A stretch of DNA of 49,423 nucleotides. Source: Ruminococcus sp. Lineage in GTDB: Bacteria > Bacillota > Clostridia > Oscillospirales > Ruminococcaceae. The stretch covers positions 1 to 49,423 of the forward strand of contig JAIDTI010000082.1 of assembly GCA_029060755.1 (NCBI GenBank), read 5' to 3'. The first letter of the stretch is position 1, and each line of letters begins with the position of its first letter. A program made the position numbers and the translations under genes. Positions 9,401 to 17,645 of this stretch are shown here, piece by piece. The notes below the pieces were generated by a model. That model ran no database searches, was not told where the DNA came from, and saw nothing but the letters and a program-made list of their open reading frames with translations.

Positions 9401-10177
9401 ATGAACAAATCAACAAGAAAAGCAATTATTGCTGGTAACTGGAAAATGAACAACACAAGACCTGAAGCTAAGGCACTTCTCGAAGCTATCAAGCCACTTG
9501 TTGCAAATGCAGAGGGCAATGTTGAAGTTATTGCTTGTGTACCTTTCACAAACCTTGAAACAGCTATGAATGTAACAGCAGGTTCTAACGTTAAAATCGG
9601 TGCTGAAAATGTACATTTCAAGTCATCAGGTGCATACACAGGTGAAATTTCTGCACCTATGCTCGTTGAACTCGGTGTTGAGTACGTTGTAATCGGTCAC
9701 TCTGAAAGACGTCAGTATTTCGGTGAAACTGATGAAACAGTGAACAAGAGAACTCTTGCAGCACTTGAAGCAGGTCTCAAGCCGATTGTTTGTGTTGGTG
9801 AACTTGAGTGGGAGCGTGACTGCAATATCACAGAAGAAGTTATTGCACGTCAGATTAAACTTGACCTCTGGAGTGTTACAGCAGAGCAGGTAAAGAATGT
9901 TGTTATCGCTTATGAGCCTGTATGGGCTATCGGTACTGGAAAGGTTGCAACTCCTGAACAGGCTGAGGAAGTATGTGCGCTTATCCGTTCACAGCTTGCA
10001 AAGCTCTATGATGAGGCTACAGCAGAGGCAGTTACAATTCAGTACGGCGGTTCAATGAACGCAAAGAACTGCGCTGAACTTCTTGCAAAACCAAATATTG
10101 ATGGCGGACTTATTGGCGGTGCATCACTCAAAGCTGACGACTTCAATACTATCGTTCAGGCTGCTGTAAACGGCTGA
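9401..10177 (+). CDS. tpiA: Triosephosphate isomerase
   Basis: Interconverts dihydroxyacetone phosphate and glyceraldehyde 3-phosphate. 258 residues, a full TIM barrel. Catalytic residues are visible: K15 in GNWKMN, H100 in GHSERR and E172 in AYEPVWAIGTG; the phosphate loop is QYGGSMN followed by GLIGGASL. AAGGAG precedes the ATG. It has the same high-expression codon bias as pgk. Part of the pgk-tpiA-gpmI group. Confidence 0.98.
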   Translation: MNKSTRKAIIAGNWKMNNTRPEAKALLEAIKPLVANAEGNVEVIACVPFTNLETAMNVTAGSNVKIGAENVHFKSSGAYTGEISAPMLVELGVEYVVIGHSERRQYFGETDETVNKRTLAALEAGLKPIVCVGELEWERDCNITEEVIARQIKLDLWSVTAEQVKNVVIAYEPVWAIGTGKVATPEQAEEVCALIRSQLAKLYDEATAEAVTIQYGGSMNAKNCAELLAKPNIDGGLIGGASLKADDFNTIVQAAVNG

Positions 10178-10179
10178 TT

Positions 10180-10461
10180 ATGAAAAGTGAAAGTGTAGTT
10201 CTACTGTGCTTTCTAACAATGTTTTCATGCGGACTTTATACGGGGATTGCTGTGGAAAATAATTTACTGCGTACTTTCTTTCTTGCAAATATTTTCATAG
10301 CTTTTATATCCCTTATATTTTTCAGCAGGAAACTACAGAAATACCGTATTATGAAAACAGTGCGGACAATTGCAGGAATATATTTTCTTCTTGTAACTAT
10401 TTCGGCAGTTGCCTGCATATTCATGTACGTATGGCAGAATCCGCATATTCTTAATCACTGA
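10180..10461 (+). CDS. Three-helix membrane protein, first of a local family
   Basis: 93 residues with hydrophobic stretches near 7-25, 32-50 and 63-85. It starts two bases after the tpiA stop, so it is likely translated with tpiA. Its stretch FLANIFIAFISLIFF, then a basic turn (RKLQKYRIMKTVRTI) and another helix, resembles the N-terminal membrane part of the next two proteins, but it lacks their extracytoplasmic C-terminal domain. No function is recognised. Confidence 0.55.
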   Translation: MKSESVVLLCFLTMFSCGLYTGIAVENNLLRTFFLANIFIAFISLIFFSRKLQKYRIMKTVRTIAGIYFLLVTISAVACIFMYVWQNPHILNH

Positions 10462-10490
10462 TATTATGTATTTTTTGAGGTGAAATCAGC

Positions 10491-11171
10491 ATGATATTCA
10501 GAAAAAAAGACGAAACAGAACATATAGTATCAAAATGGCGGAAAGCTGATTTCATCTTATGTATGCTGGTAATGTTTCTTTATCCGCTTGCACTGCGTGT
10601 TCATTATTACTGGAACATAGTAACAACAGCATTTATTTTTGCTGTTATTATCGGCTTTTTCAGATGTCTTTATTATGTTGATAAACCAAAAAGCAGGCTG
10701 CTGAAAATAATGATAACTTTTGTACGTTCTGCATTGTATTCAGTTGCAATAATAGGAACAATAATTCCGTTTATTAATACAAATGCTAAATGGTATTACC
10801 CTATAGACAGGGCATTGTTTCTGTCAAATTACGTTTCGGGGGCAAGACTTAATGATTTTATCATTGAGGAGATACCAAAAAATGCAGAAGATTGCAAATA
10901 TACATTCATTCCTAAAATATTACAGAGCAGTGCAACTGTTGATGTACATTTTTACACCGACAGCACAACAATTCAGCAATACAAAACAAAAGCTGAAAAA
11001 TACGGTGCTGAACATTATAAAATAACTGATGAAAAAGTAGTGAAATGGTTTAATTTTATGCAGAAAAATAATGCAGATACAGAAGATGCAGAAGTTTATA
11101 TATTTTGGGAGAATCAACCTGCTGTTTATATGATTAACGAAAAAACAGGATATTTCAATTTGTATTACTGA
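10491..11171 (+). CDS. Membrane protein with extracytoplasmic C-terminal domain, paralogue A
   Basis: 226 residues: three predicted membrane helices in the first ~105 residues, then a soluble domain of ~120 residues. A GAGGTG ribosome site precedes the ATG. The C-terminal domain (IPKNAEDCKYTFIP ... VHFYTDSTTIQQYKTKAEKYGAE ... TGYFNLYY) aligns by eye with that of the following gene, so the two are tandem paralogues. Codon use is AT-rich and unlike the biased glycolytic genes around it, suggesting low expression or later arrival. No function is recognised. Confidence 0.6.
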   Translation: MIFRKKDETEHIVSKWRKADFILCMLVMFLYPLALRVHYYWNIVTTAFIFAVIIGFFRCLYYVDKPKSRLLKIMITFVRSALYSVAIIGTIIPFINTNAKWYYPIDRALFLSNYVSGARLNDFIIEEIPKNAEDCKYTFIPKILQSSATVDVHFYTDSTTIQQYKTKAEKYGAEHYKITDEKVVKWFNFMQKNNADTEDAEVYIFWENQPAVYMINEKTGYFNLYY

Positions 11172-11183
11172 ATATAAAAAAAT

Positions 11184-11945
11184 ATGAATAAAAATGAAGA
11201 TGTACCGAAGAAAAAATTTTCGTGGAATACTGTAAATATAATAATATTTGTTCTTTGTTGTCTTAACAGTTGTTTTTTAGGAATATGGCTGTGTACTGCA
11301 CTTGGTATTACTACACCAATGCTTGCTATAAATATTCTGCTGAATATTTTTCTTGCAATATTTTATAAAAAATGGCAGAAAGGCAGAAAACTCAAAACAG
11401 CAGTAATTATATTGAGAATTTCCATAATTATTGTAATTGTACTGACTTTTTTAGTTCCATATATTGTGATTAGTTCTGACTTGATATATTCAAAGCAGAT
11501 GTATCAGGTTAAAAAATTTATCTGCTGTTATGGTATACATAGCGGTGATATGCTGGAGTATTTTCCCGAAAAACTTCCTGAAGTGTGCGAAGATTATAAA
11601 TTCATCACACAGGGCGGCGGTTCAATCGCACAGGACTATCACCCGTCAGCTTATCTTATTTTCCACACAGATACATCAACTATACATGAACTGGAAGAAT
11701 ATTACAAGCAGCTTGACGGTGCAGAACCTGTTGAGATTAATATTGAAGCAATATATTCACATATTGATAAACAGAAAAATGTCATTGATGTTCCGAAAGC
11801 ATTTCCTGGACACGTTTTCGCCTGGCTTGATGATGTACATATTGACGATTTTTTTGATGCGGTAATTTATAAAGTACCGTCTTATTACGGTAGAGGTTGT
11901 ATTTTCGACTACAGTTCAGGACTTGTTGTGTACTACTGGACGTAG
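11184..11945 (+). CDS. Membrane protein with extracytoplasmic C-terminal domain, paralogue B
   Basis: 253 residues with three hydrophobic segments (about 17-36, 42-58 and 70-95) and a soluble C-terminal domain. PEVCEDYKFITQ, LIFHTDTSTIHELEEYYKQLDGAE and SGLVVYYWT match paralogue A in the same order. It lies 12 bp after that gene with no strong ribosome site, so translation may depend on the upstream gene. The position just before gpmI makes it part of the glycolytic transcript. Function unknown. Confidence 0.6.
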   Translation: MNKNEDVPKKKFSWNTVNIIIFVLCCLNSCFLGIWLCTALGITTPMLAINILLNIFLAIFYKKWQKGRKLKTAVIILRISIIIVIVLTFLVPYIVISSDLIYSKQMYQVKKFICCYGIHSGDMLEYFPEKLPEVCEDYKFITQGGGSIAQDYHPSAYLIFHTDTSTIHELEEYYKQLDGAEPVEINIEAIYSHIDKQKNVIDVPKAFPGHVFAWLDDVHIDDFFDAVIYKVPSYYGRGCIFDYSSGLVVYYWT

Positions 11946-11980
11946 AAATAAAAAATTTTTAATGAAAGGTTTTGATAAAA

Positions 11981-13501
11981 ATGTCAAAGAAACCTGTAGC
12001 ACTTATTATTATGGACGGTTTCGGCTATAATCCCGACAATTACGGCAATGCTATCACTGCCGCAAAAAAGCCGAATCTTGATAAATATATGGCTGAATGT
12101 CCGAATACTCTTATCGGTGCCAGCGGTCTTGATGTCGGACTTCCTGACGGACAAATGGGCAATTCAGAGGTAGGACATACCAACATCGGAGCAGGACGCA
12201 TAGTTTATCAGATGCTTGTCAAGATTTCAAAAGACATCAAAGACGGTGTATTTTTTGAAAATAAAGCATTACTTGATGCTATGGAAAACTGCAAAGCAAA
12301 AAATTCAGCACTTCATCTTATGGGACTTCTTTCCCCTGGCGGTGTTCACAGCCATATGGAGCATCTGTTCGGACTTGTTGAAATGGCAAAGAAAAACGGT
12401 CTTGACAAGGTGTATATACACGCATTTCTTGACGGTCGTGACGTTCCGCCGTCATCAGCTGCTGAATATATGGCAGAAACTGTCGCTGAACTTGCCAAAA
12501 TCGGTGTGGGCAAAGTAGCTACTATTTCGGGCAGATTCTATGCAATGGACAGAGATAATGCATGGGACAGAGTAGAAAAAGCTTACTCCGCACTTGTTTA
12601 TGGTGAGGGAGTACAGGAAACTGACCCTGTTCAGGCTATCAAAAACTCATATGCAAATCAGGTTACAGATGAGTTCATGCTTCCGACAGTTATTGAGGGT
12701 GGCGAACAGATTAAGGCTGATGATAGTGTAATATTCTTTAATTTCCGTCCAGACCGTGCAAGACAGATTACACGTTCATTCGTTGACCCTGATTTTACAG
12801 GATTCACACGTAAAAACGGATTCTTCCCACTTAATTTTGTATGTATGGCACAGTATGATGCAACAATGCCTAATGTTTCAGTTGCATATCCGCCTGAACA
12901 GCTTACAATGACAATGGGTGAATATCTTGCAAAAATCGGTAAAACTCAACTTCGTATTGCCGAAACACAGAAGTATGCACACGTTACATTCTTCTTTAAC
13001 GGCGGTGAGGAAAAGCAGTTTGAGGGTGAGGACAGAATACTTATAAAGTCACCTGATGTTGCAACATTTGACATGAAGCCTGAAATGAGTGCATATGAAG
13101 TATGTGATGCTGTTGTTGATGCTATAAATGCTGATAAGTATGACGTTATTATCCTCAACTATGCTAACTGCGATATGGTTGGACATACGGGAATTTTTGA
13201 TGCTGCTGTACAGGCAGTTGAAGCTGTTGATGAGTGCGTTGGCAGAATGGTTGATGCTATACTTGCAAAGGGCGGTGCAGCTCTTATTACTGCTGACCAC
13301 GGCAATGCTGACAAGATGTATGAGCCTGACGGCAGTCCGTTTACAGCACACACAACAAATCCTGTTCCGCTTATTGCTGTAGGCGTTGAGGGAAAACTTG
13401 CTGAAGGTGGTGTACTTGCAGACCTTGCACCGACAATGCTTGATATTATGGGAGTACCTCAACCAAAGGAAATGACAGGAAAATCACTTCTTGTTAAATA
13501 A
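11981..13501 (+). CDS. gpmI: 2,3-bisphosphoglycerate-independent phosphoglycerate mutase
   Basis: Interconverts 3- and 2-phosphoglycerate in glycolysis using two metal ions, in the alkaline phosphatase superfamily. 506 residues, usual length. D12 in IIMDGFG binds metal; S62 in GQMGNSEVGHTNIG is the phosphorylated nucleophile; FLDGRDVPP and ISGRFYAMDRD bind substrate; ITADHGNAD and FTAHTTNPVP complete the metal sites. The ATG at 11981 with GAAAGG eleven bases upstream is preferred to an in-frame TTG at 11972. A copy of its last ~35 bases occurs again at 14290. Confidence 0.97.
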   Translation: MSKKPVALIIMDGFGYNPDNYGNAITAAKKPNLDKYMAECPNTLIGASGLDVGLPDGQMGNSEVGHTNIGAGRIVYQMLVKISKDIKDGVFFENKALLDAMENCKAKNSALHLMGLLSPGGVHSHMEHLFGLVEMAKKNGLDKVYIHAFLDGRDVPPSSAAEYMAETVAELAKIGVGKVATISGRFYAMDRDNAWDRVEKAYSALVYGEGVQETDPVQAIKNSYANQVTDEFMLPTVIEGGEQIKADDSVIFFNFRPDRARQITRSFVDPDFTGFTRKNGFFPLNFVCMAQYDATMPNVSVAYPPEQLTMTMGEYLAKIGKTQLRIAETQKYAHVTFFFNGGEEKQFEGEDRILIKSPDVATFDMKPEMSAYEVCDAVVDAINADKYDVIILNYANCDMVGHTGIFDAAVQAVEAVDECVGRMVDAILAKGGAALITADHGNADKMYEPDGSPFTAHTTNPVPLIAVGVEGKLAEGGVLADLAPTMLDIMGVPQPKEMTGKSLLVK

Positions 13502-13520
13502 ATTGATATAGAAATTTTCA

Positions 13521-13558
13521 GCCATAGTATTTTGATTATAAGTCCAAAATGCTATGGC
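13521..13558. terminator. Hairpin terminator after gpmI
   Basis: GCCATAGTATTTTG pairs with CAAAATGCTATGGC over 14 bp with one G-T. ATAGAAA just outside can pair with TTTCTAT on the other side, giving an outer stem. The following T-run is weak. The same structure is kept in the second copy. Confidence 0.65.
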
Positions 13559-13565
13559 GTTTCTA

Positions 13566-13594
13566 TTAACATGACAGTTTTTTTGATGTATAAT
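13566..13594 (+). promoter_or_regulatory. Promoter of the PfpI-like gene
   Basis: TTAACA (13566-13571) and TATAAT (13589-13594), 17 bp apart. The other copy of this repeat has the consensus TTGACA at the same place. Confidence 0.7.
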
Positions 13595-13628
13595 ATTAGT
13601 AAAATAAATTGAAATTTAGAGGTAAAAA

Positions 13629-14210
13629 ATGAAGATACTTTTATTCCTTGCAAAAGGCTTTGAAACAATGGAAGCAAGTGTATTTGTTGATGTTATGGGG
13701 TGGGCAAGAAATGATTACCATTATAATGTTGACGTAATCACTTGCGGATTTAGAAAAACTGTTATAAGCACTTTTGGTGTACCTGTAACTGTTGACGTAT
13801 TATTGAAAGATATTTGTGTAGATGAGTACGATGCGTTAGCAATTCCTGGTGGCTTTGAAGAATTTGGATTTTATGAAGAAGCCTTTTTCAAAGAGTTATC
13901 AGATGTAATTAACACGTTCAACCGTCAACACAAGATGATAGCAACAGTTTGTGTTGCAGCTCTTGCACTTGCTTATAGTGGTATTTTAACAGGAAAAAAG
14001 GCTACAACTTATCATCTGAATAACGGACATAGACAGAAACAGCTTGCAGAATATAGTGTAGAAATTGTTAATGAGCCTGTTGTTAAAACCGATAATATTA
14101 TTACTTCGCATTGCCCACAAACTGCACCAGAAGTCGCATTCACTCTTTTAGAAAACCTTATAGGAACAAAAGAAATGCACAATGTAAAAGTTGCTATGGG
14201 GTTTGAGTAA
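13629..14210 (+). CDS. DJ-1/PfpI family protein
   Basis: 193 residues, one DJ-1/PfpI (ThiJ-like) domain. The family's reactive cysteine is C108 in IATVCVAALALAYSG, and the acidic residue that lowers its pKa is E15 in AKGFETMEAS. IPGGFEEFGF precedes the nucleophile elbow. Members act as deglycases, chaperones, proteases or have unknown roles; none can be chosen here. A GAGG site sits before the ATG. It lies inside the duplicated flanks after gpmI and has its own promoter, so it looks like an accessory gene added at this point. Confidence 0.85.
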   Translation: MKILLFLAKGFETMEASVFVDVMGWARNDYHYNVDVITCGFRKTVISTFGVPVTVDVLLKDICVDEYDALAIPGGFEEFGFYEEAFFKELSDVINTFNRQHKMIATVCVAALALAYSGILTGKKATTYHLNNGHRQKQLAEYSVEIVNEPVVKTDNIITSHCPQTAPEVAFTLLENLIGTKEMHNVKVAMGFE

Positions 14211-14216
14211 TGTGCT

Positions 14217-14245
14217 AAATTCTGATTTATGCGAATAAACCAATA
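14217..14245. repeat. 29-bp post-gene repeat, copy 1
   Basis: AAATTCTGATTTATGCGAAT and the next nine bases recur after the kinase-like gene at 15639 (27 of 29 identical) and, shortened, after the next gene at 16046. Each copy lies within ~10 bp of a stop codon. In copies 1 and 3 a GCCCGAAA hairpin follows nearby. Confidence 0.8.
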
Positions 14246-14289
14246 ATTAAAAAAGCCCGAAATCGGGATTCATAAACTTGAACATTGCT

Positions 14290-14454
14290 AAGGAAATGAC
14301 AGGAAAATCACTTCTTGTTAAATAATTTGATAACTATACTCATATAGAAATTTTTAGCCGTAGTATTTTGATTATAAGTTTGAAATACTATGGCGTTTCT
14401 ATTGACATAACAGTTTTTTTGATGTATAATATTAGTAAAATAAATTGGAATTTA
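14290..14454. repeat. Direct repeat copy B (gpmI 3' end, hairpin, promoter)
   Basis: Second copy of 13466-13618. It keeps ~35 bases of gpmI 3' coding sequence that has no coding role here, the hairpin (14357-14394, GCCGTAGTATTT with AAATACTATGGC) and the promoter. Substitutions in the two stem arms keep pairing possible. Confidence 0.9.
14402..14430 (+). promoter_or_regulatory. Consensus promoter of the acetyltransferase gene
   Basis: TTGACA (14402-14407) and TATAAT (14425-14430), 17 bp apart: a full consensus promoter, located in repeat copy B. Confidence 0.85.
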
Positions 14455-14483
14455 AAACAACAGAAAAAAACGGGTGAATATAA

Positions 14484-14939
14484 ATGCAAATAAAAATATA
14501 TAAGGTAGAACCTAATACTGAGTTGAATGATAAATTACTTTCGTTTGTCCGAAACAGTTCTTGGGACGAAGTTAAGGAACATACTTCTCAAATGATTTCT
14601 GATAATAGTTTTGATGAATGGGAATCAATGTTTGTTGCTGTAGATGAAAATGAGATAGTTGGTCATGCTTCAATTATGAAAACAGATTACTATCCGATTT
14701 ATGATATATATCCTTGGATAACAACTGTATTTGTTACAGAAAAATACAGAGGAATAAGAATATGTGGTATGATGATAGATTATATAAATCAATATGCAAA
14801 GGAGCTTGGGTTTGGTCGCACATATATTGCTTCAGAACATTTTGGAATCTATGAAAGATATGGTTATGAGTATCTGAAAGATATTGTTAATTATGGTGGA
14901 GGTACAGACCACTTGTTCACAAAAGATTTATTTGAATAA
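14484..14939 (+). CDS. GNAT-family N-acetyltransferase
   Basis: 151 residues with the acetyl-CoA fold. FVAVDENEIVGHASI is the strand 2-3 region, TTVFVTEKYRGIRICGMMIDYI is motif A with a loosened pyrophosphate loop (YRGIRICG in place of RGxGxG/A), and YIASEHFGIYERYGYEYLKD is motif B and the C-terminal end. The substrate is unknown; small-molecule or aminoglycoside-type acetylation is possible but not indicated. It has its own consensus promoter; the kinase-like gene follows 32 bp downstream. Confidence 0.8.
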   Translation: MQIKIYKVEPNTELNDKLLSFVRNSSWDEVKEHTSQMISDNSFDEWESMFVAVDENEIVGHASIMKTDYYPIYDIYPWITTVFVTEKYRGIRICGMMIDYINQYAKELGFGRTYIASEHFGIYERYGYEYLKDIVNYGGGTDHLFTKDLFE

Positions 14940-14971
14940 ATTTCACTTTGTTGTGTTAGAGGTGATATTAA

Positions 14972-15637
14972 TTGAAAATTGAGAACAACATTCTAAAGCA
15001 TTACCTTAAAAATGTGTATTTTATTACTGGCACAGCTTATGCAGGAAAGTCAACAACAGTCAAAATGCTTGCCAATCGATATAATATGCTCTTTTGCGGA
15101 GAAAACTATCACAGTGCAGTATCTGATATTGTGGCAACACCAGATGTACAGCCGGATATTTGCTATCTCAAAAATCTTACCAATTGGAAAGATTTTGTCA
15201 ATCGCCCTCCAGAAGAATATAAACGATGGATATTTAGTGTAGGGAGAGAAGCTGCGGAATTTGAGATAGCCGAACTCATTTCAATATCAAGAGATAAAAA
15301 AGTTATTGTAGATACCAATATCCCAATTGATGTGTTAAAAGAAATATCAGATTATTATCATATTGCCGTTATGCTTTCTCCACAGTCTATGAGTGTTGAA
15401 CGTTTCTTTGACCGCAGTGACCCGGAAAAGCGTTTTATCCTTGATATTATAGAAAGTTGTGACAATCCCGAAGCTGTTATGGAAAATTACAAGCGGGGGC
15501 TTGCTCTTATTAACAGCAAGCAACACTATGATGAATATGCAAACAGCGGATTTTTTACAGTTATTAGGGAAGATAATGGAAAAGATACCAAAGAAGAAGT
15601 ATGTGATGCAATAGCTAAGCATTTTGGATTATACTAA
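14972..15637 (+). CDS. P-loop kinase-like protein
   Basis: 221 residues with a Walker A motif at 20-28 (GTAYAGKST) at the end of the first strand, as in small-molecule and nucleotide kinases. KVIVDTNIPIDVL may be the Walker B-like strand, and the lid could lie in SVERFFDRSDPEKRF. The substrate is unknown. The TTG start at 14972 is supported by AGAGGTGAT upstream; no in-frame ATG fits. It probably shares a transcript with the acetyltransferase, and the 29-bp repeat follows its stop. Confidence 0.65.
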   Translation: MKIENNILKHYLKNVYFITGTAYAGKSTTVKMLANRYNMLFCGENYHSAVSDIVATPDVQPDICYLKNLTNWKDFVNRPPEEYKRWIFSVGREAAEFEIAELISISRDKKVIVDTNIPIDVLKEISDYYHIAVMLSPQSMSVERFFDRSDPEKRFILDIIESCDNPEAVMENYKRGLALINSKQHYDEYANSGFFTVIREDNGKDTKEEVCDAIAKHFGLY

Positions 15638-15638
15638 C

Positions 15639-15685
15639 AAATTTTGATTTATGTGAATAAACCAATAGCATTTCTATTGACATGA
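15639..15685. repeat. Post-gene repeat copy 2 fused to a repeat A/B fragment
   Basis: Bases 15639-15667 match 14217-14245 at 27 of 29 positions, and are followed directly by GCATTTCTATTGACATGA, which matches the end of the repeat A/B hairpin and its -35 box. It looks like 14217-14410 with about 147 bp removed. A -35 box is present but no -10. Confidence 0.75.
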
Positions 15686-15696
15686 GGGGGGAAAAT

Positions 15697-16041
15697 ATGG
15701 GAATAGCGAAAAAAGGCAGACGAAAAATTACAGTGTTTAATAAAAGCTATGTATGGTATGTTGAGGCAGATTGTGACAGCCTATACTATATACTAAATAT
15801 AGTTTCTGACGATAAAGCACTGATTATTTCTTGTCCTCTTAAAACAGAAACAGCATATATAATCAGCAAAGGAAATATGTTTCAGAATAAAAAAACGAAT
15901 GGAATTTGGAATAGATATTTGTTGCCTTTTAAAGTTCCAGAAATAATCACTCCGAAATTTGTTTCAGATATTATTTTTTTTGCAACTCATGGTGCCAAAG
16001 CAGACGAAATAAAATGGAATGGAAATGACGTGCCAGTATAA
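15697..16041 (+). CDS. Conserved hypothetical protein
   Basis: 114 residues starting MGIAKKGRRKITV, mostly beta-strand by eye, with a highly charged N terminus and several aromatic positions (SYVWYVEADCDSLYYIL). I recall similar short proteins in Clostridia without a function. The ATG at 15697 is preferred because AGGGGGGA lies just upstream; the ATG at 15682 has no ribosome site. It follows the kinase-like gene inside the accessory patch. Confidence 0.5.
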   Translation: MGIAKKGRRKITVFNKSYVWYVEADCDSLYYILNIVSDDKALIISCPLKTETAYIISKGNMFQNKKTNGIWNRYLLPFKVPEIITPKFVSDIIFFATHGAKADEIKWNGNDVPV

Positions 16042-16045
16042 GATA

Positions 16046-16069
16046 AAATCTGATTTATGCAAATAAGCC
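16046..16069. repeat. Post-gene repeat, copy 3 (short)
   Basis: AAATCTGATTTATGCAAATA and the next four bases match the core of the 29-bp repeats, again a few bases after a stop codon. It runs into the terminator hairpin. Confidence 0.6.
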
Positions 16070-16099
16070 CGAAAAAAGTTTCAAAAACTACTTTCGGGC
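16067..16099. terminator. Terminator between the accessory patch and bioB
   Basis: GCCCGAAA pairs with TTTCGGGC with an inner AGTTT/AAACT pairing. A T-rich tail (ATTTATCTTTT) follows on the plus strand. It lies between convergent genes and may serve both. Confidence 0.75.
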
Positions 16100-16118
16100 A
16101 TTTATCTTTTAATGTATT

Positions 16119-17081
16119 TCAGTTATTTTTTGTATAAAAGCCAAGTTGATTCAGCATTTTTATATCTGTCTCAATGTTGTTTCCTGATGTTGTTAGCATA
16201 TCGCCTGTTATTGCAGAGTTCGCACCTGATTTGAATACTTTTTCGCCTGAATTTTTCATGATTTTTCGTCCTGCTGCAAGTCTGATACAGGTATCAGGAT
16301 TCACAAATCTGAACATTGCTACAGTTCGTAAAATATCATCTGAATTAAGTGGAGTGACATTTTCAAGCGGTGTATTTTTTATTGGTATAAGAAAGTTTAT
16401 CGGTATCGACTTTATTTCAAGTTCCGCAAGACTTACAGCCATATCAAATCTGTCCGCCCATGTTTCACCCATGCCGATTATTCCGCCTGAACACACTGAA
16501 AGTCCATTATTTTTTGCACGTTTTATATTATCAATTTTATCTGCATAAGTATGAGTTGTACATATCTGCGGAAAAAATCTCTCACTTGTTTCAATATTGC
16601 AGTGATAACGGCTTACTCCCGATTCATGAAGTTTCTGAAATTGTTCGTCCGTGAGAAAGCCATGAGATGCACAGAGATTTATTTTTTCCTTGCTCATATG
16701 CTGGTACAGAGAAATTGCCTTGTCAAAGTCATTGTTACTCAAAGTGCGACCTGCTGTTACAACTGAAAATCTGTTTACACCTTTTTCGGCATTATATCTA
16801 CATTCATTGATTATTTTACTTTCGTCAAGAAAATCATATGTTTCTGTTTCTGTACAGTAATGACTTGACTGTCCGCAGAATTTGCAGTTTTCAGAGCATT
16901 TTCCGCTTTTGCCATTGATTATACTGCACAGGTCAACATAATTTCCGCATAATACAGCACGGATTCTGTCGGCATTTTCGCATAGTTCAGTAAGTTCAGA
17001 CTGTATGAAGATGCTGTAATCAAAGTTTTTGTCAATTCTGAATCCGCTGATAATATTATCCACCAATGATGAAATATTCAT
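16119..17081 (-). CDS. bioB: Biotin synthase
   Basis: Radical SAM enzyme that inserts sulfur into dethiobiotin. 320 residues. The 4Fe-4S cluster cysteines are C62, C66 and C69 (KCSENCKFCGQSSHY). RFSVVTAGR, CASHGFL and RYHCNIET carry the other cluster ligands of the family, and IRLAAGRKIM holds the conserved Arg. The start at 17081 overlaps the bioY stop by ATGA and matches the family start. No other bio genes are seen, so the cell may combine dethiobiotin uptake or partial synthesis with biotin transport. Confidence 0.95.
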   Translation of the reverse strand: MNISSLVDNIISGFRIDKNFDYSIFIQSELTELCENADRIRAVLCGNYVDLCSIINGKSGKCSENCKFCGQSSHYCTETETYDFLDESKIINECRYNAEKGVNRFSVVTAGRTLSNNDFDKAISLYQHMSKEKINLCASHGFLTDEQFQKLHESGVSRYHCNIETSERFFPQICTTHTYADKIDNIKRAKNNGLSVCSGGIIGMGETWADRFDMAVSLAELEIKSIPINFLIPIKNTPLENVTPLNSDDILRTVAMFRFVNPDTCIRLAAGRKIMKNSGEKVFKSGANSAITGDMLTTSGNNIETDIKMLNQLGFYTKNN

Positions 17082-17623
17082 GCTGAAATCCTCTCTTTCT
17101 TTATTATCGGTATAAGTCGTTTTCCCATAAATGCCGTAAACACGCACAAAAATACGTCCCATGTAATCGGCAGAAGGCAATGGAAAGCAACTGTTAATAC
17201 TCCTGCTGTTGATTTGATATAAAGGAAAGTTACTGCCAAATCATAAACTGTGCCTATAAAGAAAATCGGAATCATTCCCACAAGACAGCCTGTTAATAGT
17301 CTTTTCATTGTCGGCTTACCTGAATGACAGATTTTTCCTGTTACGTATGCACCAATGATAAATCCGATAAGAAAGCCAAAAGTTGGTTGCAGAATGTACG
17401 ATATTCCGCCACCACCAGTAAAAACAGGAACGCCCATAAGTCCAAGCAGAACATAAATTCCCACACTGATTGCACCATTTCGACCGCCAAGCAGAACACC
17501 TGAAAGAGTGGTGAACAGGATTTGCAGTGTAATCGGGCAGAACGGCATTGGAATTTTTATAAATGCGCCGACTGCTGAAAGTGCCGAAAACATTGCGATT
17601 AAAATTATATCTTTTGTTTTCAT
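17078..17623 (-). CDS. bioY: Biotin transporter substrate-binding subunit BioY
   Basis: Membrane S-component that binds biotin, either alone or with the ECF energizing module. 181 residues with about six helices. FSALSAVGAFIKIPMPFCPITLQ near the N terminus and a central GGRNGAISVGIYVLLGLMGVPVF region are BioY hallmarks. AGGAGGTAA precedes the ATG at 17623; a longer frame would cross the promoter. Transcribed first, then bioB, under the operator upstream. Confidence 0.93.
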   Translation of the reverse strand: MKTKDIILIAMFSALSAVGAFIKIPMPFCPITLQILFTTLSGVLLGGRNGAISVGIYVLLGLMGVPVFTGGGGISYILQPTFGFLIGFIIGAYVTGKICHSGKPTMKRLLTGCLVGMIPIFFIGTVYDLAVTFLYIKSTAGVLTVAFHCLLPITWDVFLCVFTAFMGKRLIPIIKKERISA

Positions 17624-17645
17624 AAAAAAATTACCTCCTGATGAT

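Larger units (their letters stand above)
13466..13618. repeat. Direct repeat copy A (gpmI 3' end, hairpin, promoter)
   Basis: About 153 bp covering the last codons of gpmI, the hairpin and a promoter. It recurs at 14290-14454 with a few substitutions and an ~11-bp insertion. The gpmI coding part is nearly perfectly repeated. The two copies bracket the PfpI-like gene. Confidence 0.9.
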
